From positions 620,168 to 684,167 of the forward strand of contig NZ_NBYX01000001.1 of assembly GCF_002099195.1 (NCBI RefSeq): a DNA stretch of 64,000 nucleotides, read 5' to 3'. Under the pieces are notes generated by a model. That model was not told the origin of the DNA. It did not search any database and saw only the letters and a program-made list of their open reading frames with translations. The DNA comes from Burkholderia puraquae (GTDB lineage: Bacteria > Pseudomonadota > Gammaproteobacteria > Burkholderiales > Burkholderiaceae). The translations under genes were made by a program, and so were the position numbers. This document shows positions 1 to 10,410 of the stretch, one piece after another (the first letter of the stretch is position 1; the number at the start of each line of letters is the position of its first letter).

Positions 1-108
1 TCATCTTGAAAATAGACGTTGCGTGCAGCCGGTGCGAGTTTTGCCTGGCTTTGCTGCGCTGCTCCGGGTGCCACGGAGCGGCCCCCCCGACAACAGAATG
101 GCCATCGA

Positions 109-2216
<2,108 letters not shown>

Positions 2217-2220
<4 letters not shown>

Positions 2221-2864
2221 TCAAGGTGCTCATCGCCGACGACCATACGCTCGTACGCGACGGTCTGCGACACATCCTCCAGAACGCCACCGGATTCGAG
2301 GTGGCCGGCGAAGCCTGCGACGGCCCGTCGACGATCGCGCTGGTGCGCGCCACGCCCGCGCAGGTGCTCGTGCTCGACCTGTCGATGCCGGGCCGCAACG
2401 GCGTCGAGCTGATCAAGCAGATCAAGGACGAGAAGCCCGCGCTGCGCGTCCTCGTGCTGACCATGCACGCGGAGCAGCAATACGCGGTGCGCGCGTTCCG
2501 CGCCGGCGCGTCGGGGTATCTGACGAAGGAAAGCGCGAGCGCCGAGCTGGTCGGCGCGGTCACGAAGGTGGCGTCGGGCGGCGTCTACGTGAGCCTCACG
2601 ATGGCCGAGCAGTTCGCGCAGAGCCTGAACGAGCCGGCCGAGACGCTGCCGCACCAGCGGCTGTCCGACCGCGAATTCGACGTGTTCCGGCGGATCGCCG
2701 CCGGCCAGACGCTGACCGAGATCGCCAACGCGCTGTGCGTGAGCGCGAAGACGGTCAGCACGTACAAGACGCGGATCCTGGAAAAGATGCAGATGCCGCA
2801 CGAAGCGGCGCTGGTGCGTTACGCGATGCGGCACAAGCTGCTCGACGAAACGGACGACGTGTAA
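2217..2864 (+). CDS. NarL/FixJ-family response regulator
   Basis: A 215-residue two-domain response regulator. The receiver has the acidic pair DD at residues 8-9, the phospho-acceptor Asp 54 in LVLDLSMPG and the conserved Lys in YLTKES. A LuxR-type helix-turn-helix occupies about residues 148-208 (LSDREFDVFRRIAAG and the recognition helix AKTVSTYK). Its start overlaps the kinase stop by 4 nt, so it is the cognate partner. The last codons and the stop lie in a 14-nt tandem duplication. Target genes are not identifiable here. Confidence 0.93.
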
Positions 2865-2884
2865 CGGACGACGTGTAACGGACC
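2850..2884 (+). repeat. 14-nt tandem duplication across the response-regulator stop codon
   Basis: The unit ACGGACGACGTGTA occurs twice in direct succession (2850-2863, 2864-2877), followed by a partial third copy. The first copy encodes the C-terminal Thr-Asp-Asp-Val and runs into the stop, so the second lies outside the coding region. It looks like replication slippage and has no evident function. Confidence 0.7.
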
Positions 2885-2953
2885 ACGTCCGGCAGCGGAC
2901 GGCTTGCGCCGCCCGGCCGCGCGGCATGCGTCAGGCCGGGCGGCGCACCACGC

Positions 2954-3358
2954 TTACTTCGCGGGCACCGGGCACGCGAGATCGCCTTCCTCGCAGGACA
3001 GATAGCCCTTCAGCGTGTCGGTGCGCGCTTTCGTCAGATCGTCGAGGCAGGTCGACACGACCATCGGATACGCGCTGCCGCCCTCGGCGTTCGCGCTGGA
3101 GAAGCGGCATTCGGCGTCGCGGTACGCGATCCACGCCCGCTGCGCATTCACGAGTTCGTCGGCCAGCGGCCGCGCATCGCGCAGGCGTGCGGTGACGGCC
3201 TGGTAGGTCCGGTTCAGTTCCCCGTCGGATTTCTTGTACGCGCGGTCGGCACATGCCGTCATCGCTGCCTGATCCGTCGCGTCGGCACAATTCGCCTGCG
3301 CATGGGCGACGTTCGCCGCCAGCGTGAGCGCGCATAGCAGACCGGTCAAGACACGCAT
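2954..3358 (-). CDS. LprI-like (DUF1311) secreted cysteine-rich protein
   Basis: A 134-residue protein with a clear signal peptide (MRVLTGLLCALTLAANVAHA, cleavage around residue 20) and a mature domain with six cysteines (NCAD, TACA, ECRF, STCL, LSCE, LACP), suggesting three disulfides. The YQAVTARLRDARPLADELVNAQRAW-type segment with RAWIAYRDAEC is the hallmark of the DUF1311/LprI lysozyme-inhibitor-like family. It probably acts in the periplasm. A role in lysozyme inhibition is known for a mycobacterial member only and is not shown here. It converges on the two-component genes. Confidence 0.85.
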   Translation of the reverse strand: MRVLTGLLCALTLAANVAHAQANCADATDQAAMTACADRAYKKSDGELNRTYQAVTARLRDARPLADELVNAQRAWIAYRDAECRFSSANAEGGSAYPMVVSTCLDDLTKARTDTLKGYLSCEEGDLACPVPAK

Positions 3359-3704
3359 GGATGCTCCTTGTTGTTGGTTGAAGTCGTGGAACCCGGTGCC
3401 GGGCTTGCCGCGCTGTCGCGCATCGGCCGCCGTCGCGCGGCGACACCGATCGCGATCCTAGCGCACGCGCGCGGGCTTGTCAGCCGGTGTCGCAGCATGC
3501 GACGGCTTGCATATCGGCCCTCCCCACCTACACTTGAAAATCGATACGCCGCTTCAGGCCCGCGCTATCGCATCCATCCCGTCTCCGCTTCCGCGCATTC
3601 CCCTGCGCATTTCGCGTTCGCATCGCCGAGCGGGGTGACGATTCGTCAGTCGGCTTCCTCCCCCCAGCCCAACGTGCAATCGCCGTCGCTCCCTGGAGGG
3701 AATC
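3359..3704. other. Intergenic region between divergent genes
   Basis: These 346 bases separate the LprI-like gene (leftward) from the DUF1326 gene (rightward) and must hold both promoters. A purine-rich GGAGGG lies just before the DUF1326 start. I see no convincing small gene, RNA or strong dyad. Confidence 0.5.
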
Positions 3705-4307
3705 ATGAGCTATCACCTTGAAGGCCGTCTGCTCGAGGTCTGCAACTGTCGCGTCCTCTGCCCATGCTGGATCGGCGAAGATCCGGATTTCGACGTTTGC
3801 GACACGATCGTCGCCTGGCATGTCGACAAGGGCACCGTCGACGGCGTCGACGTGGGCGGCAACACGATCGCCGCGGTGTGCCGCGTGCCGGGCAACATCC
3901 TGCAAGGCAACTGGACCGCTGCGATCTACGTCAGCGACACGGCGTCCGAAGCGCAGGAGCAGGCGCTGCTCAAGGTCTACACGGGGCAGGCCGGCGGCCC
4001 GATCGCCGAACTCGCGAAACTGATCGGCACGGTGGTGTCGATCGAACGCGCCCCCATCACCTTCAATGTCGAAGGGGCACGCGGCACGCTGTCGATCGGC
4101 ACCGACTACCATGCGGAACTTGAGCCGTACCTCGGCCCGAGCGGCGCGCAGACGACACTGACCGACACCGTGTTCTCGACGGTGCCCGGCGCGCCGGTAT
4201 TCGTCGGCAAGGCGCCCGTCTACCGGTCGAAGAATGCGGCGATCGGCATCGACGTCGATCTGAAGAATCACAACGCGCTGCAGAGCACGTTCCTGTTCGA
4301 CGCGTGA
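3705..4307 (+). CDS. DUF1326 domain protein
   Basis: A 200-residue soluble protein without signal peptide that matches the DUF1326 family. Its N-terminus holds the cysteine cluster EVCNCRVLCPCWIGE plus a further Cys in DFDVC, five cysteines within about 25 residues, a plausible metal or redox site. The remainder is a beta-rich domain with the VSIERAPITFNVEG segment typical of the family. A GGAGGG Shine-Dalgarno precedes the ATG. Its stop overlaps the start of the DUF2182 membrane protein, so the two are probably one functional unit. Biochemical function is unknown. Confidence 0.88.
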   Translation: MSYHLEGRLLEVCNCRVLCPCWIGEDPDFDVCDTIVAWHVDKGTVDGVDVGGNTIAAVCRVPGNILQGNWTAAIYVSDTASEAQEQALLKVYTGQAGGPIAELAKLIGTVVSIERAPITFNVEGARGTLSIGTDYHAELEPYLGPSGAQTTLTDTVFSTVPGAPVFVGKAPVYRSKNAAIGIDVDLKNHNALQSTFLFDA

Positions 4308-5119
4308 AGCGCGATCGCACGCCAACGGTCATGGCTGCGTCGCTGCATCGGCGCCTGTTTCCGCTCGTGCTCGCGAGTCTCGTCGCGTTCGCGTGGCTCA
4401 CCCTGTGGGCGTGGACGCGCAGTCCGTACGGACGGTACCTCGACCACGGCGACATCGCGCTGCCCACACCGTTCAGCGCGCTTTGCCGCGCGCTGCCGGG
4501 CGGCACGCTGTGGCTGCCGGCTGCGTTCGACGCGGCCGGCTGGACGCTGATGATCCTCGCCATGATGCTGCCGACGACGCTGTCGCTGTTCGATGCGTTC
4601 GCCCGCGTCGTCGCGAGCCGCCCCGACCAGACGCGCCTGCTCGCGCTCGTCGGCATCGGCTACGTCGCTACGTGGAGCGGCTTCGGCCTCGTCGCGCACG
4701 GCCTGCACGCGTTGCTGCTGACCGGCGTCGCGCGCGTGCCGGCGCTCGCGTGGCGCGGCTGGCTGATCGGTGCCGCCGTATTCGCGCTCGCCGGCGCGTT
4801 CCAGTTCAGCGGGCTGAAGACGCACTGTCTCGACCGTTGCCGCACGCCCTTCAGTTTCGTGATCAGCCGCTGGCGTGGCCGCACGCCGATGCGTCACGCG
4901 TTTGCGCTGGGCGTGAGCCACGGGCTCTTCTGTGTCGGCTGCTGCTGGGCGCTGATGATGCTGATGTTCGTCGTCGGCGCCGGCAGTCTCGGCTGGATGC
5001 TGTCGCTCGCCGCGTTGATGGCCCTCGAGAAGAATGCGTCGTGGGGGCAGGCGCTCACCGCGCCGCTCGGCGCCGCGCTGTTCGGCGCGGCCGTGCTGAT
5101 CGTCGCCAGCCACGCGTGA
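4304..5119 (+). CDS. DUF2182 metal-binding-like integral membrane protein
   Basis: A 271-residue membrane protein with about seven hydrophobic helices, of the DUF2182 family (predicted metal-binding integral membrane proteins). Conserved Cys/His positions occur in KTHCLDRCRTP and in GVSHGLFCVGCCWALMM. The GTG start at 4304 overlaps the DUF1326 stop by 4 nt; an ATG at 4331 is an alternative. From memory, a related protein (PpoB2 of Marinomonas) has been linked to copper delivery to a tyrosinase; no tyrosinase is visible here, so this is only a hint. With the cysteine-rich partner, a metal-handling role is the leading inference. Confidence 0.85.
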   Translation: MKRDRTPTVMAASLHRRLFPLVLASLVAFAWLTLWAWTRSPYGRYLDHGDIALPTPFSALCRALPGGTLWLPAAFDAAGWTLMILAMMLPTTLSLFDAFARVVASRPDQTRLLALVGIGYVATWSGFGLVAHGLHALLLTGVARVPALAWRGWLIGAAVFALAGAFQFSGLKTHCLDRCRTPFSFVISRWRGRTPMRHAFALGVSHGLFCVGCCWALMMLMFVVGAGSLGWMLSLAALMALEKNASWGQALTAPLGAALFGAAVLIVASHA

Positions 5120-5127
5120 GGCCCGCG

Positions 5128-6021
5128 ATGCGCCCACCTGCCTCCACATTCGCGCTGCATGTCCGGCCGGGCGTGCGCGTCGTTGCGCTGACGTCGATCG
5201 CGATGCTCGCCTTCGCGTCGAATTCCCTGCTGTGCCGGCTCGCGCTGCAGGCCGGACGGATCGATGCGGCCAGCTTCGGCAGCCTGCGCCTCGTATCCGG
5301 CGCGCTGATGCTCGCGATCGTCGCGCGTGCGGGTGCGCAACGGCCCGTCCCGCCAGCAGACTGGCCCGCGGCGGCGATGCTGTTCGTGTACGTCACGTGC
5401 TTCTCGTTTGCGTACCTGACCGTCAGCGCGGCCACCGGCGCGCTGATCCTGTTCGGCGCGGTGCAACTGACGATGTTTGCGGCGGGGTGGCACGCGGGCG
5501 AACGGTTTGCCGCGACCGGCTGGGCCGGGTTCGGCGCGGCGCTCGGCGGACTGGTGTATCTCGTGTCACCCGGGCTCGCCGCGCCGACGCCGCGCGGCGC
5601 CGCGCTGATGACGGCCGCCGGCATCGCGTGGGGAATCTATTCGATACGGGGCCGCCGGCCCGTCGATCCGGTCGCGGCGACCGCCGGCAATTTCCTGCGT
5701 GCCGCGCCGCTGGCCCTCGCGCTGAGCGTCGCGCTCGCCGCCCGCTTTCACGTCACGCCGGCCGGGGTCGTGCTCGCTGCGCTGTCCGGTGCGCTGACGT
5801 CGGGCCTCGGCTATGTGGTCTGGTATGCGGCGCTGCGGCACCTCACGGCAATGCGCGCCGCGGCGGTCCAGCTCTCCGTGCCCCCCATCGCTGCGGGCGG
5901 CGCCGTACTGTTCCTGTCGGAACAGCCGACATGGCGGCTCGCGCTCGCATCGGCCGCGATCCTTGGCGGGGTGGCGGCCGTGCTCGCGACGCGGGCCCGC
6001 CGGGCCGGCAGCATGCGGTGA
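5128..6021 (+). CDS. EamA/DMT-family transporter
   Basis: A 297-residue protein with ten predicted hydrophobic helices in two EamA halves, typical of the drug/metabolite transporter superfamily. The early segment MLAFASNSLLCRLALQ and the late PIAAGGAVLFLSEQPTWRL match the family. It starts 8 nt after the DUF2182 stop and so is probably cotranscribed with the DUF1326/DUF2182 pair. Substrate unknown. The gene ends at a bidirectional terminator shared with the convergent DUF4148 gene. Confidence 0.88.
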   Translation: MRPPASTFALHVRPGVRVVALTSIAMLAFASNSLLCRLALQAGRIDAASFGSLRLVSGALMLAIVARAGAQRPVPPADWPAAAMLFVYVTCFSFAYLTVSAATGALILFGAVQLTMFAAGWHAGERFAATGWAGFGAALGGLVYLVSPGLAAPTPRGAALMTAAGIAWGIYSIRGRRPVDPVAATAGNFLRAAPLALALSVALAARFHVTPAGVVLAALSGALTSGLGYVVWYAALRHLTAMRAAAVQLSVPPIAAGGAVLFLSEQPTWRLALASAAILGGVAAVLATRARRAGSMR

Positions 6022-6073
6022 TGCGCATCAGGTGCAGCTCGCTCGCCCCAGCCATTCAGGCCGCCAAAACGCA

Positions 6074-6104
6074 AAACCCGCACACGGATACCGTGCACGG
6101 GTTT
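6074..6104. terminator. Bidirectional rho-independent terminator
   Basis: A nested hairpin: outer arms AAACCCG (6074-6080) and CGGGTTT (6098-6104), inner arms CACGG (6083-6087) and CCGTG (6091-6095) around ATA. A-rich and T-rich flanks suit termination from both strands, matching its place between convergent genes. Confidence 0.85.
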
Positions 6105-6148
6105 CGGATGAAACGGCAAACCGGGCGCCCTTGCGGGCGCAGCCTGGC

Positions 6149-6475
6149 TTAGTGGCCGAAGAACACCGACGAACGGTCGGTTGCGGCCGGCACGACCACA
6201 CGCTGACCCGACTGCGACGTCGCGGCAGGGCTCGCACCGTAGCCCGTTGCATCAGCTTGCGCGCCGGTGTTCTGCGCGGCGGCGATCTTTGCCTGCGCGG
6301 CCTGGATGTTTTCCGGGTAGTTGATCCAGTCGTTCGGGTTGTAGCCGGCCTTTTCGAGCTGGACCAGCTCGGCGCGCACTTGCGCGCGCGTCAGCGGCTG
6401 CTGGCTCTGTGCGAACGAGACAACCGGTGCGGCCACGAGTGCGGCCAGTGCAACTGCCTTGATCAGCGATTTCAT
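6149..6475 (-). CDS. DUF4148 secreted protein
   Basis: A 108-residue protein with a signal peptide (MKSLIKAVALAALVAAPVVSFA) and the DUF4148 core LTRAQVRAELVQLEKAGYNP with NYPENIQAAQAKIAA. The family is common in Burkholderiales and of unknown function, probably periplasmic. The C-terminal third is low-complexity and probably disordered. A second copy of the family lies at 40844-41146. An AGGTAAC-like ribosome site precedes the ATG. Confidence 0.9.
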   Translation of the reverse strand: MKSLIKAVALAALVAAPVVSFAQSQQPLTRAQVRAELVQLEKAGYNPNDWINYPENIQAAQAKIAAAQNTGAQADATGYGASPAATSQSGQRVVVPAATDRSSVFFGH

Positions 6476-6699
6476 GATGCGTTACCTCCAGGATTGTTTT
6501 GTCAGGCGCTTCGGACTCGGGGTCGTTGCGCATGAGTAGAAGTCTAGGAGGCCACGCTATCAGGGTAAATACTTAAATCGCAAATTCACTGTTGACGGAA
6601 AACATACAATCTCAGTGGAATCGACTCAATCATCAGATGATTATCGGCGTTCACGCACCGAATAGCCCGCCGCGGCATCCGGCGCGCCCCAGCCGCGCA

Positions 6700-7581
6700 T
6701 CAGCGCCGCCGGCCGCTATCCGACGACGCCATCAGCCGGTCGAACAGCAGCGCCTTGAGGCGGATCAGGTCGTCCTCGCCGGTCTCGCCGAACGCTGCGT
6801 GATGAAGCGTCAGCGCGGGCGCCGTGGGATCGGCATGGACGGCCCGCACCGTGCCGTCGAGCGCCAGCAGCTCGACCCGGTCGCCCGTCGTGTACGGAAG
6901 CAGCACGCGCAAGGGTTCACCGGTTGCGGCGATCGGCCGGTCGACGGCAATCGACAGCCCGCTCACGCTGATGTCGTGCACCATCCCGATTCCTTCCGCG
7001 CCCTCCGCCCCACCCGCGCAGCAGGCGGCGATCCGCACCGGCACGCGCGGCTCCGCGCGCGTGCGCAGCCGGTCGACGAAGCCGGGCGGCGACAGCACCA
7101 GGAACCGTGCCGCGCCCGACGACTGCACCGACTCGACCGTCGCACCGAAACGCGACACCGCGGCACGGCCGATCGCGATGGCCTCGATATCGTCGCCACG
7201 CGCGAAGTCGAACGCGGCCGCCGGCTGCGGCTCGACGAACAGCGCACCCGACGCGGCGACGCCGATCAGCCGGTAGCGTTGAAGCCCGCGGGTCGTGCCG
7301 ACCCGGCGGCGGATGCCGATCGAGGCGCCCGCCGACAACCCCATCCGCGGCGCGTGCGGCACCGCGTCAGGCACGTGTGGCGCCGGGTCGGCCTCGGCGT
7401 CGTCGCGCCGGCGTACCGGCCGGAAATGATCAAACAGGAATGCATGCTGCGCGGCATCGCGCAGCGTCGTGCCGGCCGGCAGCAGCGCGGCGCCGTCGGC
7501 ATCGTAGAGATCGAAGCCGAGCGGGACACCGGCGGCGAGATCGTCGCGCGTGAGCGGGACGTAGTCGGTAGATAGCCTCAT
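6700..7581 (-). CDS. PilZ-domain cyclic-di-GMP effector (YcgR-like)
   Basis: A 293-residue cytoplasmic protein. A YcgR-like N-terminal region is followed by a C-terminal PilZ domain from about residue 170. The c-di-GMP binding signature is visible as RAEPR (an RxxxR variant) followed by HDISVSG (D/NxSxxG). Such proteins act as flagellar brakes or signalling effectors when bound to c-di-GMP. No motility or diguanylate cyclase genes flank it, so its target is unknown. The upstream 6476-6699 gap is AT-rich and holds a 15-bp dyad at 6628-6642 of unknown meaning. Confidence 0.82.
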   Translation of the reverse strand: MRLSTDYVPLTRDDLAAGVPLGFDLYDADGAALLPAGTTLRDAAQHAFLFDHFRPVRRRDDAEADPAPHVPDAVPHAPRMGLSAGASIGIRRRVGTTRGLQRYRLIGVAASGALFVEPQPAAAFDFARGDDIEAIAIGRAAVSRFGATVESVQSSGAARFLVLSPPGFVDRLRTRAEPRVPVRIAACCAGGAEGAEGIGMVHDISVSGLSIAVDRPIAATGEPLRVLLPYTTGDRVELLALDGTVRAVHADPTAPALTLHHAAFGETGEDDLIRLKALLFDRLMASSDSGRRR

Positions 7582-7660
7582 CGGGGAGTGGCGGAGCGAC
7601 CGCGCGTGCTGTCATGACAACAGGATTACGGCAGCATCGCGCGAAATCTGAACGGCTTCG

Positions 7661-10237
7661 TTACTGCGAAGCGCCGGTCGCGTCGGGCGCGGCCGGCACC
7701 GGCGGCTGGGCCGGTGCGGCCGACGGGGCGGTGCCGAAGCCCGCGCTGCCTCCGCTCGCCGTGCTCGCCCCCGCTGGCGGCTGCGCGGGCTGCGGTTGCG
7801 ATGCGCCCGCCGACAGCGCAGCGGCCGATGCGGCCACCTCGGACGCCGGCACCCATTCCTCGACGATCCCGCCCGATGCCGCTTCGGGCGCCGATGCGGC
7901 CGAAGCAGCCGAGGCCGCGTCAGCGTCAGCTTCCGAAGCCCGCTCCTCCCGCTGCGTCCTGACCGGCGCGGGCACCTGCTTCGGCTCGGGCGGGAACCAC
8001 GTGTCGAACAGGTCCGTCACGCGCTCCCGCAACGACGCGAACCAGCCCGGCGACGGCTCGGTATCGAATTTCGCCTTCGTGTCGACGAGCCGCGCGCGCT
8101 GCGCACGCTGGTAGAAGTCGCCGACGATCGGCAGCGCACTGTGCGCGCCCTGCCCCCAGTAATCGCTGCGCAGCGTCACGCGGCCGTCGTCGAAACCGAC
8201 CCACGCACCGGCGACGAGGCCGGGCTGCATCAGGATGAACCAGCCGTCCGCGTTGTCCTGCGTCGTGCCCGTCTTGCCGGCCACGTCGCCGCGGATCCCG
8301 AAGCGCGTGCGGATGCTGCCGCCCGTGCCGCGCGTCACGACATCGCGCATCACGCTGAGCAGCGTCTTGTCGGTTTCCGCATCGAGCGCGCGCTCGGGCG
8401 GCGCCGGCGCGTATTCGGCGAGCACGTCGCCCTGGCGGTTCTCGATGCGCGTCACCATCTGCGGCTCGACATACAGCCCGCCGTTCGCGATCGCCGCGTA
8501 CGACGCGACCATCTCCTTCAGCGTGACCGGGCTCGTGCCGAGCGCGAGCGACGGCACGCGTTCGAGCGGGCTTTCGCGCACGCCCATGTCGCGCGCGAGC
8601 CTGGCGACCGCAGCCGGCCCGACCTTCTCCATCACCTGCGCGGTGATCCGGTTGCGCGACAGCGCGACCGCGTCGCGCAGCGTCATCGGCTTGCCGGTCG
8701 GCGGCACGTCGTCGTTCGGCCGCCAGATCTCGCCGCCCTTCAACGGGATCTCGACCGGCTGGTCGATGAACGTGTCGTCCGGCTTCATCCCGTTCGCGAA
8801 CGCGGCGCCATAGACGAACGGCTTGAACGTCGAGCCCGGCTGGCGCCGCGCCTGCGCGACATGGTCGAACGGTTCGTTGGTGAAGTCGCGGCTGCCGACC
8901 CAGGCACGGATCTGCCCGTTGCGCGGATCGATCGCGAGAAAGCCGGCCTGCACGTCGGTCTTCGTCTTGCACAGCGCGCGCATGAAGCCGCGGTCGGCCG
9001 CGAGCAGCTTCATCGCGGCCGCGTCGTCCTTGCCGGCGTCCTGCGCGGCCTTGTACTCGGGCGACTCGCGCATGAAGGTGCGGAACACCTCGCTGTCGGT
9101 GCCGCAGCCGTCGCGGCCGCTCCATGCGTTGTTCGCAATGCCCTGCAACTGGTTGCCCTGCAGCGTGAGCGCCTGGGTCGCCATCTGCTGCAGCCGCGAG
9201 TCGATCGTCGTACGCACGATCAGCCCGTCCGAGTAGATGTTGTAGTCGTTGCGGTCGGCCCACGCGATCAGCCATTTGCGCAGCTGCTGCGCGAAATGCG
9301 GCGCCGGCCCCGGCGGCTCCTTCTGGCGCTCGAAGTCGATCCGCAACGGCCGGCGCTGCCACTGCGCGAACTGCGCCTGCGACAACTTGCCGTACTTCAC
9401 CATCTGGCCCAGCACCGTATTGCGCCGCTGCAGCGCGCGCTCGGGATTCAGCACCGGGTTGTAATAGCTGTTGCCCTTGAGCATCCCGACGAGCGTCGCG
9501 CTGTCGAGCACGTCGAGCTCGTCGGCCGACTTGTCGAAATAGGTGCGCGCGGCCATCTCGACGCCGTACGCGTTGTACAGGAACGGCACCGTGTTCAGGT
9601 AGGTCTCGAGGATCTGGTCCTTGCTGTAGACGGCCTCGATCTTCAGCGCGGTGATCGCCTCCTTCACCTTGCGCGTGAGCGTCGGCGCGCGGCCGATCTC
9701 GTCCGGATACAGGTTGCGCGCGAGCTGCTGCGTGATCGTCGAGCCGCCCTGGCGGCTGCCCGAGAACGTATGGAGCGCGGCCGACGCCGTGCGCTTCCAG
9801 TCGAGGCCGTGGTGCTCGTAGAAGCGGTGATCCTCGGTCGCGATCAGCGCATCGACCATATGCGGCGAGATCTGCTTGAGCGGCACCCACTCGCGGTTCG
9901 ACGGCTTGAATTCGGCCAGCAGCTTGCCGTCTGCGGACAGCACCTGCGCGGGCTGGTCGACGCGCGCCTTGCGGATGTCGCCGATGCCCGGCGTGAACGG
10001 GATGAGCACGACCACGTACACCACGAACAGCACCGGCACGGCGGCGCCCGCGAGCAGCACGCCGCGGCGCGTCGGATGACGGAGATGATGCCACGCGGTG
10101 GCCGCGAGAGGCTTGACCCGCGCGACGGCAGCAGCCGCGACGGGTTGGGCGCGCGCGGCCCATCTGGCACAGAAGTCACGCACTGACGACACGTTTCGGC
10201 GATTCACGCGGGTGGAGCTCGGCTGAAAAGGGTGCAT
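7661..10237 (-). CDS. mrcA: Penicillin-binding protein 1A (bifunctional transglycosylase/transpeptidase)
   Basis: An 858-residue class A PBP that polymerises and crosslinks peptidoglycan. A membrane anchor at about residues 58-80 precedes the GT51 domain with the catalytic Glu 135 in EDHRFYEHHG and the GGSTITQQLARN motif. The transpeptidase domain has Ser 469 in STFK, Ser 527 in SRN and Lys 655 in KTGTT. The last roughly 100 residues are an Ala/Pro/Ser-rich tail of low complexity. The ATG at 10237 is chosen because upstream in-frame sequence is the antisense shadow of the dehydratase gene. It may be a second, non-housekeeping PBP1A; family assignment is firm, the paralogue identity is not. 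Confidence 0.92.
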   Translation of the reverse strand: MHPFQPSSTRVNRRNVSSVRDFCARWAARAQPVAAAAVARVKPLAATAWHHLRHPTRRGVLLAGAAVPVLFVVYVVVLIPFTPGIGDIRKARVDQPAQVLSADGKLLAEFKPSNREWVPLKQISPHMVDALIATEDHRFYEHHGLDWKRTASAALHTFSGSRQGGSTITQQLARNLYPDEIGRAPTLTRKVKEAITALKIEAVYSKDQILETYLNTVPFLYNAYGVEMAARTYFDKSADELDVLDSATLVGMLKGNSYYNPVLNPERALQRRNTVLGQMVKYGKLSQAQFAQWQRRPLRIDFERQKEPPGPAPHFAQQLRKWLIAWADRNDYNIYSDGLIVRTTIDSRLQQMATQALTLQGNQLQGIANNAWSGRDGCGTDSEVFRTFMRESPEYKAAQDAGKDDAAAMKLLAADRGFMRALCKTKTDVQAGFLAIDPRNGQIRAWVGSRDFTNEPFDHVAQARRQPGSTFKPFVYGAAFANGMKPDDTFIDQPVEIPLKGGEIWRPNDDVPPTGKPMTLRDAVALSRNRITAQVMEKVGPAAVARLARDMGVRESPLERVPSLALGTSPVTLKEMVASYAAIANGGLYVEPQMVTRIENRQGDVLAEYAPAPPERALDAETDKTLLSVMRDVVTRGTGGSIRTRFGIRGDVAGKTGTTQDNADGWFILMQPGLVAGAWVGFDDGRVTLRSDYWGQGAHSALPIVGDFYQRAQRARLVDTKAKFDTEPSPGWFASLRERVTDLFDTWFPPEPKQVPAPVRTQREERASEADADAASAASAASAPEAASGGIVEEWVPASEVAASAAALSAGASQPQPAQPPAGASTASGGSAGFGTAPSAAPAQPPVPAAPDATGASQ

Positions 10238-10317
10238 CGTACCAAACTCGCGCGGCCCGCCGGCCCACGGCCGGGTTGCGCCGGCGCCTGCCGCGCAGGT
10301 TCGCGACGACGCGCACG

Positions 10318-10355
10318 AAAAAAAGGCGCGTGCCCCGCAACGGGAACGACGCGCC
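10318..10355 (-). terminator. Rho-independent terminator of the 3-hydroxyproline dehydratase unit
   Basis: Read leftward, arms GGCGCGT and ACGCGCC (10349-10355 and 10325-10331) with extra inner pairing form a hairpin followed by a run of seven T (10324-10318). It lies 56 nt past the dehydratase stop and isolates it from the PBP1A gene. Confidence 0.85.
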
Positions 10356-10410
10356 AAACCTGGTACGACAACCGGGAAGCCGCGCAACGGCGGCCGATCG
10401 GCGCGGCAAC

